Source of the DNA: Pseudoalteromonas undina
GTDB lineage: Bacteria > Pseudomonadota > Gammaproteobacteria > Enterobacterales > Alteromonadaceae
NCBI RefSeq assembly: GCF_000238275.3
Contig: NZ_AHCF03000003.1
Span: 1,240,001 to 1,304,000 of the forward strand
DNA length: 64,000 nucleotides
Reading direction: 5' to 3'
Made by a program: the position numbers and the translations under genes. The notes below the pieces were generated by a model that was not told the origin of the DNA, searched no databases, and saw nothing but the letters and a program-made list of their open reading frames with translations. Positions 59,699 through 64,000 of this stretch are shown here, piece by piece; within the stretch, counting starts at the first letter, position 1; every line of letters begins with the position of its first letter.

Positions 59699-59830
59699 AT
59701 TGGCAGTTAATTGAAACGTGGACGGTGTCCACTTTATCGGGTGAAGATCACAAAAAACAGTTGGGTATTTTCACTCCGTTCAACATTTTAGCCAACAATT
59801 TTTTGCACTCTTAGTGCGGCGTTGTTATAT
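59680..59830 (+). repeat. attC3, right end clear, left end atypical
   Basis: R' box GTTATAT (59824-59830) is preceded by the common GCGGC-type bases and a GCACT/AGTGC hairpin. The expected left box for cassette 3 (ACCTAAC) was not found. Instead the gap holds CTGCC/GGCAG and GTGGAC/GTCCAC hairpins (59685-59733) and GTTCAAC (59780-59786). The site may be degenerate, or a small cassette remnant may be fused here. Confidence 0.5.
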
Positions 59831-59894
59831 GTAAATCAATAAGTAGGCATTATGCAGCTATAAACACTAGAAGAATTGCAAGCCAATTAATAAG

Positions 59895-60176
59895 GTGATT
59901 TCTGAAATTGATACAAATGAATTCGATGATGACCTTGTTAGGCAGTTTATAGAGCATCGTGTTATTTCATTAGCTTTTGGTGTTCACACGTATTCAGAAA
60001 TGATTGTACGTAAGGTTGTGACAAAGGAAGAAGAGAGCAAGTTTAACAAGAACCTTAGTGTTTATAATCAAATTGAAAGCACACTAGCTCAAAGAGCATA
60101 TGAGTATTCTACAGAAGAGTTGTTTAATCAGCTTGTCGCATGTAAGAAAATTTTGGATGCTAACATTCAAAATTAA
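59895..60176 (+). CDS. Cassette 4: small helical protein, N-terminus apparently decayed
   Basis: A 93-residue open frame from a GTG at 59895 (MISEIDTNEFDDDLVRQFIEHR). Upstream, ATG at 59852 with an AGG site would encode MQL, then a stop, then TLEELQAN before a frame change into ISEIDTN. This looks like a former longer gene with one nonsense codon and a frameshift in its first 15 codons. The rest is acidic and helical with no family that I recognise. It may be a pseudogene or may restart at the GTG. Confidence 0.55.
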   Translation: MISEIDTNEFDDDLVRQFIEHRVISLAFGVHTYSEMIVRKVVTKEEESKFNKNLSVYNQIESTLAQRAYEYSTEELFNQLVACKKILDANIQN

Positions 60177-60179
60177 AAA

Positions 60180-60272
60180 ATATAACCAGGTAATCAAAGA
60201 CCGCCCACAAAAGGGCCTGAGGGCTGGACCTCCACTGCTGTGCAGCTCCGGCCCTTTATCTCGGCGTTAGGC
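60180..60272 (+). repeat. attC4 recombination site
   Basis: R'' ATATAAC (60180-60186) is the exact reverse complement of GTTATAT, the start of cassette 4 at 59824. R' is GTTAGGC (60266-60272). Between them GGGCC...GAG...CTG pairs with CAG...CTC...GGCCC, with unpaired bases on the left arm, a long imperfect stem as expected for attC. Confidence 0.8.
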
Positions 60273-60306
60273 ATTTAAACACTCAGCAATCACAGGATAA
60301 TTATCA

Positions 60307-60993
60307 ATGGGGAATAATGGTTCATCATTTAAGTTGTATGTTAAGCATTTAGGTGCTGCGTACTTGATTTATATAATTTTAGGGATGTTTAATTCACTAC
60401 TATTTAAGCAAGGTATATACAACTTTGGGGCCTTTGATGAGGTTGAGATTAAGTTCAGACTTGCTCAAACTATAGATATTATTATGTTTATAGCGGTTAT
60501 TTGGGCTTCATGGGCACAGTACTTAGTTACTAAAACGATAAACAAAAATTTTGCTCTCGTGGCACTACTTTTCAGGTTTGGAGAAGGGCTTCTCGGCTTT
60601 GTCGCAACAATCATTACATTGGCAGTGATAGCAGTTTTAAAGAATCCAGAATTTTCAACTGTATTTCAAGATGAGCAGCTGCATACATTAGCTAGCATAT
60701 TTGTGAAAATAAGTGGCTCGATGTGGGATGTTCTTTTAATTATCATGGGTATTGGTGCCACGATTTTCATGTATTTGTTCTACGTTTCCAATTACGTACC
60801 TAAGTGGTTGGTTCTTTGGGGACTATTCACTTATATTTCGATGGTGGTGTATGGTTTTTCAAATATTGTTCTACTTAATCCACCTCAAGTATTGAGTTAC
60901 TTCATGATGCCGGGAGCTTTTTTTGAAATAACGTTTGGGCTTTGGTTGTTAATCAAAGGAATAAACATCCAACCTGATAAAAATAATGCCTAA
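60307..60993 (+). CDS. Cassette 5: DUF4386-like six-helix membrane protein
   Basis: A 228-residue integral membrane protein with about six hydrophobic segments (GAAYLIYIILGMFNSLLF, IDIIMFIAVIWASWAQYL, ALVALLFRFGEGLLGFVATIITL, DVLLIIMGIGATIFMYLFYVS, WLVLWGLFTYISMVVYGF, FEITFGLWLLIKG). The pattern KTINKNFALVALLFRFGEGLLG and YVPKWLVLWGLF is that of DUF4386 proteins as I remember them. The function is unknown. The final codons overlap the next attC left box. Confidence 0.75.
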   Translation: MGNNGSSFKLYVKHLGAAYLIYIILGMFNSLLFKQGIYNFGAFDEVEIKFRLAQTIDIIMFIAVIWASWAQYLVTKTINKNFALVALLFRFGEGLLGFVATIITLAVIAVLKNPEFSTVFQDEQLHTLASIFVKISGSMWDVLLIIMGIGATIFMYLFYVSNYVPKWLVLWGLFTYISMVVYGFSNIVLLNPPQVLSYFMMPGAFFEITFGLWLLIKGINIQPDKNNA

Positions 60994-61003
60994 CAAGGAC
61001 AAA
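60988..61003 (+). repeat. Truncated attC5 (left box only)
   Basis: GCCTAAC (60988-60994) is the exact reverse complement of GTTAGGC, the start of cassette 5 at 60266. No matching right half follows. After about 61003 the sequence changes to an unrelated repeat. The site therefore seems to have been cut off by a later insertion or deletion. Confidence 0.65.
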
Positions 61004-61039
61004 TGTAGAACCAAAGAGGTCTGTAGAACCAAAGGGGTC
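61004..61039 (+). repeat. 18-bp tandem duplication at the array edge
   Basis: TGTAGAACCAAAGAGGTC (61004-61021) is followed at once by TGTAGAACCAAAGGGGTC (61022-61039), differing at one base. It marks the junction between the truncated attC5 and the repeat copy A. Confidence 0.75.
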
Positions 61040-61228
61040 AAATCTTGACTTCAGACATCAAATTCATGCGGCAATCTTATAAGCTGTTTTTAAAATAAAA
61101 TGCTGGTGGCTCACCGGCTAATTAATCTCTGAGTTAAATTAAGGAAAAGGATTATTTATGAAAGGTATTAAACGTATTTGGTTTACGCTAGTTGTGTGAC
61201 ATTGTTAATTATTTTAGGTGTAGCTACC
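61036..61228 (+). repeat. Direct repeat copy A (truncated, about 193 bp)
   Basis: Nearly the same sequence as 62798-63002, from GGTCAAATCTTGACTTC through GGTGTAGCTACC, with a few substitutions and small deletions. It includes a broken start of the small membrane-protein gene found intact in copy B. The GGGGTCAAATCTTGAC lead sequence recalls bases found next to REP-associated transposases in other gammaproteobacteria (from memory). No transposase is present here. Confidence 0.8.
61158..61228 (+). pseudogene. Remnant of the small membrane-protein gene
   Basis: From the ATG at 61158 the frame reads MKGIKRIWFTLVV and then TGA. Compared with the intact copy at 62925 it lacks six bases (one Phe-Trp pair) and has lost one further base, which makes the stop. 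Homology ends after 24 codons at GCTACC. Confidence 0.75.
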
Positions 61229-61566
61229 GAGAAGTATTAGTAAAAAATGTTTAATGTAGTAATTTATTCAAGTGCATAGGCGATTTTATTTATAATTTCT
61301 TTGGTAGAAATAAATATAGTTTAAAATAGGCTGTGCGCTTTGACTGTTATTCATTACATCATTCAAATTTTATGGGCTCGTCATGAGTTGACATATTTTT
61401 GTCGCTTGAATTTGTATGTAGGCATTGATAATGTGCTCTGATAGTTTTACACTTTTAGTTAGTATTTTAGAAAAATATATTGTTTGAATTACTGGCGTCA
61501 TTTAGATTTTATCTAAAATACCTTTTAAATTTAATAAATAATTTTCAATACAGTTTAGGAATGAAT
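61229..61566 (+). other. AT-rich gap inside the repeat-bounded block
   Basis: No supported gene. TTGACA at 61390-61395 with a loosely AT-rich stretch about 18 bases on could be a promoter for the small-gene cluster that starts at 61567. Nothing else was recognised. Confidence 0.4.
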
Positions 61567-61692
61567 ATGAGTGAAAGGAATTACGCAACTAAATTAGCAC
61601 AATCAGATCCATTAGGTTTTTATATAAAACTAATAGGGCTAGGGCCTCACGAGAAAGATTTACGTAAAGTCGATAACATTTATACATCTTGA
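61567..61692 (+). CDS. Unknown 41-residue protein
   Basis: MSERNYATKLAQSDPLGFYIKL at the start, with TAGGA seven bases before the ATG, so translation is credible. An ORF extension back to 61480 has no start signal. Its stop (TGA at 61690) overlaps a TTG start of the next frame as TTGA. It may be a separate small protein coupled to the next gene, or the two may be one gene split by a frameshift. No family recognised. Confidence 0.5.
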   Translation: MSERNYATKLAQSDPLGFYIKLIGLGPHEKDLRKVDNIYTS

Positions 61693-62213
61693 CAGGTATC
61701 GTTGTCTATAGGCAGCTAGACCATATTCAACGGATGAAAGTAATGGCGGAGATTAATAAAGTCCGCGAAATAAATCGAAAGCTGCATGGTACTTTATTTG
61801 CTATCCCTCCACTTATAGTAGCTGATAAATTCAAGTTTAAATGGTCATTAAGTAATTCAGAATTAAAAGCACACTATGAAAGTAGTAACGGAGTATCATC
61901 TGCCTTGAGTTTTATAGGTCTAGATATGAGAACGTTTGCTGGTTCAGCACCTTTAATCGGTGAAATACTATTAGAAATATCAAAAAGCGGAGTTAAAGCA
62001 GGGGGGAAAGCAGCCTTTAACTCAGTTTCTAATAGTAAATTAACGGCTGAGTTAGCTGGTCAGGCTAAAGTTAGGACCACAACTGCAGTGAAGCTTGGGA
62101 TGTTTGCCGCTCTAGTTACTGTGCTTGCTAGTGGTGTTCGAACTATGGCCATGGTCAATGAAGAAAAAGCCTTACATGAATTATACCTCAGAGGGATGAT
62201 TGAACCGAAATGA
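61689..62213 (+). CDS. Unknown 174-residue protein with a C-terminal membrane helix
   Basis: Opens with TTG overlapping the previous stop; an ATG at 61743 with GGA upstream is an alternative start (MAEINKVREINRK). The N-terminal part is basic and helical. A Gly/Ala-rich middle (SGVKAGGKAAFNSV) precedes a hydrophobic segment LGMFAALVTVLASGVRTMAMV and a charged tail. I do not recognise it. The stop overlaps the next start as ATGA. Confidence 0.5.
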   Translation: MTGIVVYRQLDHIQRMKVMAEINKVREINRKLHGTLFAIPPLIVADKFKFKWSLSNSELKAHYESSNGVSSALSFIGLDMRTFAGSAPLIGEILLEISKSGVKAGGKAAFNSVSNSKLTAELAGQAKVRTTTAVKLGMFAALVTVLASGVRTMAMVNEEKALHELYLRGMIEPK

Positions 62214-62359
62214 TAGGGCTAATAATAATAGGGTTTGCTTTTTTAGTTTACTACGGCAAAGTTAAGTATAATAAGCCCACTGGTAAAGCTGTTATTAGTG
62301 GAGGGAGTAAGACTTTGCTGCTCTATGCTTCCAGTAATGGCCATTTTTTCAGTTTCTGA
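62210..62359 (+). CDS. Unknown 49-residue membrane peptide
   Basis: Starts ATG at 62210 inside the previous stop (ATGA overlap): one hydrophobic helix (MIGLIIIGFAFLVYY) and a basic tail. The four-base coupling supports translation. No family recognised. Confidence 0.4.
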   Translation: MIGLIIIGFAFLVYYGKVKYNKPTGKAVISGGSKTLLLYASSNGHFFSF

Positions 62360-62444
62360 GCTATTGTTATTGCTGCTCCTGTTTATTGCAATTTTATCGG
62401 AATTTATTAATATTTATTTTTATACCGTTTCAAAGGAGTTATAA
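62325..62444 (+). CDS. Unknown 39-residue hydrophobic peptide
   Basis: A short frame overlapping the previous one out of phase, with a Leu-rich membrane helix (SELLLLLLLFIAILSEF). There is no good ribosome site before its ATG, so it may not be real. Its last codons contain the AGGAG site of the next gene. Confidence 0.25.
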   Translation: MLPVMAIFSVSELLLLLLLFIAILSEFINIYFYTVSKEL

Positions 62445-62447
62445 CGC

Positions 62448-62786
62448 ATGTTTACTTTATTTTTTGTGGCTTCTTTGAATGTTGATTTTGCTCTTGCAGG
62501 AAAAACTTCTGCGGGCTTAATACTTTGTGAGCAGATAAATAACCAAGTCAGTGGCTCTAAGTTAAATGAGTATAACCGATTAGATAGTGAGCTTAATAGT
62601 TATTTAAACCTTGAGTTAGAAGCTAGCTCTGATTTGAGCTACAGCTTTTTCAGTGCTCAAGTTGATTACATTAATTCATTTGAATATGCTGACAAAAACA
62701 AGCCTTTAGATGATAATTTACTATCTAAACAAAAATGCCAAGATCACATAGATAATGCAAATATGTTAATTCGAAAGTTTCAATAA
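62448..62786 (+). CDS. Unknown small secreted protein with two cysteines
   Basis: A 112-residue protein with an AGGAG site ten bases before the ATG (62434-62438) and a short signal-like start MFTLFFVASLNVDFALAG. The mature part is acidic and helical and has two cysteines (LILCEQINN and KQKCQDHID) that could form a disulfide in the periplasm. No family recognised. It ends just before repeat copy B. Confidence 0.6.
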   Translation: MFTLFFVASLNVDFALAGKTSAGLILCEQINNQVSGSKLNEYNRLDSELNSYLNLELEASSDLSYSFFSAQVDYINSFEYADKNKPLDDNLLSKQKCQDHIDNANMLIRKFQ

Positions 62787-62797
62787 ATTAAAAAAAA

Positions 62798-63002
62798 GGT
62801 CAAATCTCGACTTCAGACATCAAATTCATGCGGCAATCTTATAAGCTACTTTTAAAATAAAATGCGGGTGGCTCACTTGCTAATAAATCTCTCTGAGTTA
62901 AATTTAAGGTAAAAGGAAGTTTTTATGAAAAGTATTAGACGTATTTGGTTTTGGTTTACGCTAGTTGTGTGCCCATTGTTAATTATTTTAGGTGTAGCTA
63001 CC
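62798..63002 (+). repeat. Direct repeat copy B (intact, about 205 bp)
   Basis: Second copy of the 61036-61228 sequence. It carries the intact upstream region, an AAGGAAG ribosome site and the first part of the 77-residue gene. The two copies bracket about 1.6 kb of small genes in the same orientation. Confidence 0.8.
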
Positions 63003-63158
63003 TTTGCACAGTTATTAGGGCAATACATGTATTCTGAGCAATTTAGTTTTTCGTCGCTGTCTAGCTTTCAAATTGCATTTATTGGTGGTGGTGTTTGTGC
63101 TTTTTCTGTATTTTTAAGCACGTTAAAAGAGGTAAAAATACGCTTTTTTGCAAAATAA
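62925..63158 (+). CDS. Small two-helix membrane protein of unknown function
   Basis: A 77-residue protein with two hydrophobic segments (FTLVVCPLLIILGVATFAQLLG and FQIAFIGGGVCAFSVFLSTL), a basic N-terminus (MKSIRRIWFW) and a basic tail. AAGGAAG lies nine bases upstream. The degraded first codons of a second copy at 61158 show that this gene was once duplicated with its upstream region. Its function is unknown. Confidence 0.65.
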   Translation: MKSIRRIWFWFTLVVCPLLIILGVATFAQLLGQYMYSEQFSFSSLSSFQIAFIGGGVCAFSVFLSTLKEVKIRFFAK

Positions 63159-63367
63159 GGGGTTAATAGAAAAAAGGGGATCTTGTACCTCTGCAAATAA
63201 GCCACTTAAACACTTGTGATACCTTCCAAAACGCCAATTCAAACAACAGCAAACCCTCTTTTTTATATTTTATGTAAATCGAAGTAACCGATTGAACCAA
63301 AATAGCAACTCGGCTATGGTTAATGCATCAATTAAAATAAATTTAAAACGACTTAATCTACAGGTTC

Positions 63368-63374
63368 GTTATAT
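63368..63374 (+). other. Possible cassette boundary (GTTATAT)
   Basis: GTTATATGCAATT resembles the cassette 4 start. A near reverse complement, AATTTGCATATAAT, follows the GNAT gene at 63881-63894. If these are attC boxes, the GNAT gene is a further, degraded cassette. Only weak support. Confidence 0.3.
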
Positions 63375-63410
63375 GCAATTCAGATTTATGAGTATTATTC
63401 AAAGGTTCGT

Positions 63411-63877
63411 ATGGAAAATTTAGTTGTCATTAGGGAAGCGAAAAAAGTGTTCACCCATTTATTTTTGAACTTTCGCCTCATTTAGCTGAAGTTGCTCAGC
63501 TAGATTGGCATAGTGACGAAGCTATTCAAAAAATGCAAAATGATTACATTTCAAAAATGCTTCAAGAAACAGCGAAACCAAACATCACCTTTATCGCTGA
63601 GATCAATAATATTTCATTGGGTTTTATTCATGTACGAACACATGTGGATGGAATTTCAGGTGAAACTTGTGGAACTATACCGCTTCTTGCCGTATCACCA
63701 AAATCGCAAGGTTTGGGCTTAGGTAAACGTTTAATTGAACAGGGTGAAAAGAGGGCTAAAAACTTAGGCTGTAGGTTGTTACATCTAGAGGTCTTTGCAA
63801 ATAATAAGATAGCGGATAGCTTTTATCAAAATATAGGTTTTAAGCCTAAAACTGTTCATATGATAAAACCAATATAG
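63411..63877 (+). pseudogene. GNAT acetyltransferase with a frameshift near its start
   Basis: The ATG at 63411 opens MENLVVIREAKK, but this frame ends at TAG. One frame over, from the six-A run at 63441-63446, the reading continues SVHPFIFELSPHLAEVAQLDWHSDEA and joins the GNAT core. That core has LLAVSPKSQGLGLGKRLIEQGEKRA (acetyl-CoA loop, Q-x-x-G-x-G/A) and LEVFANNKIADSFYQNIGF. One extra A would restore a single protein of about 155 residues. An internal start at 63533 would give only 114 residues. Confidence 0.7.
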
Positions 63878-63897
63878 AGGAATTTGCATATAATAAG

Positions 63898-63936
63898 TTG
63901 CTAACACGTAATAATAACCATTATTTTGCGCTTAAC
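63898..63936. other. Imperfect hairpin after the GNAT gene
   Basis: TTGCTAA...AATAAT pairs imperfectly with ATTATT...TTAACAA. It could be a degraded attC stem or a terminator for the GNAT gene; there is no T-run. Confidence 0.35.
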
Positions 63937-63992
63937 AATGCCTTAGTTTGCTTTAAAAATGCTGAGCCCAATTCAAACACGGGAGTTATAAA

Positions 63993-64000
63993 ATGTCATC
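63993..64000 (+). CDS. Start of a further gene cut by the window edge
   Basis: A GGGAG ribosome site at 63981-63985 lies well spaced before the ATG at 63993, and only the first two codons (Met-Ser) and two bases more are in the window. The product cannot be told. Confidence 0.45.

Noticed and set aside
61036..61060. REP-associated transposase locus
   Set aside because: The lead sequence recalls such loci, but no transposase frame is present, so only the repeat is reported.
1..64000. CRISPR arrays, tRNA and rRNA genes, complete insertion sequences
   Set aside because: Read for regular spaced repeats, conserved tRNA T-arm sequence and transposase motifs; none was convincing.

Overview
The window looks like a chromosomal stretch of a marine gammaproteobacterium of the Alteromonadales, most likely Pseudoalteromonas. 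This rests on low GC, gammaproteobacterial gene orders (gltA divergent from sdhCDAB-sucABCD; fur-fldA-ybfE-DUF2788-ybfF next to seqA-pgm; proS-trmO; bioA divergent from bioBFCD) and LiuR-like control sites on branched-chain catabolism genes. The genus is inferred from memory of these arrangements; no search was run. No rRNA, tRNA, CRISPR array or intact insertion sequence was seen.

Layout. 1-238: start of a SufS-type cysteine desulfurase leaving the window. 353-11903: TCA cycle block: gltA (minus), then sdhCDAB, sucAB and sucCD (plus). SucB carries two lipoyl domains, and a terminator separates sucAB from sucCD. 11993-20257: an unknown conserved protein divergent from glnS, then fur, fldA, ybfE, a DUF2788 membrane protein and ybfF (minus) facing seqA-pgm (plus); a 265-bp MITE-like element lies just before seqA. 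20340-31799: astE, the branched-chain 2-oxoacid dehydrogenase operon, DUF805, a Fur-boxed heavy-metal transporter, an M28 lipoprotein peptidase, DUF3025 and a NatAB-like ABC exporter. 31981-39632: proS, trmO, a beta-barrel protein, a thioesterase, and etfD divergent from etfBA. 39818-48180: a NagX-like membrane acyltransferase, asnS, a P-loop kinase, a Vat-like acetyltransferase, and a Fur-boxed ferric ABC transporter operon with an extra secreted protein. 48360-57403: the biotin genes, an FAD oxidoreductase, htpX with paired palindromes, an LptA-like periplasmic protein and glyoxalase I.

From about 57.76 kb to the end the window becomes accessory. 57759-60994 reads as an array of integron gene cassettes without an integrase in view (a CALIN). 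All genes are on the plus strand, and four of five cassettes have a 7-bp start (G-TTRRRY type) that is the exact reverse complement of the 7-bp box at their own 3' end. One attC folds with three unpaired extrahelical bases. Cargo: a PD-(D/E)XK-like protein, a membrane-anchored protein, two small unknowns (one apparently decayed) and a DUF4386 membrane protein. The last attC is cut off at a repeat. That repeat occurs twice (61036-61228 and 62798-63002) and brackets a compact cluster of small overlapping unknown genes. The right copy holds an intact small membrane-protein gene, the left copy its broken remnant. A GNAT acetyltransferase gene with a frameshift in an A-run follows, and the first codons of another gene end the window.

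How the parts work together: citrate synthase, succinate dehydrogenase, 2-oxoglutarate dehydrogenase and succinyl-CoA synthetase form the oxidative core. The BCKDH operon feeds it, and ETF with ETF-QO carries the flavin electrons to quinone. The LiuR-like palindromes at both the BCKDH and ETF promoters suggest shared control. Fur and two Fur-boxed metal-transport units form an iron/metal module.
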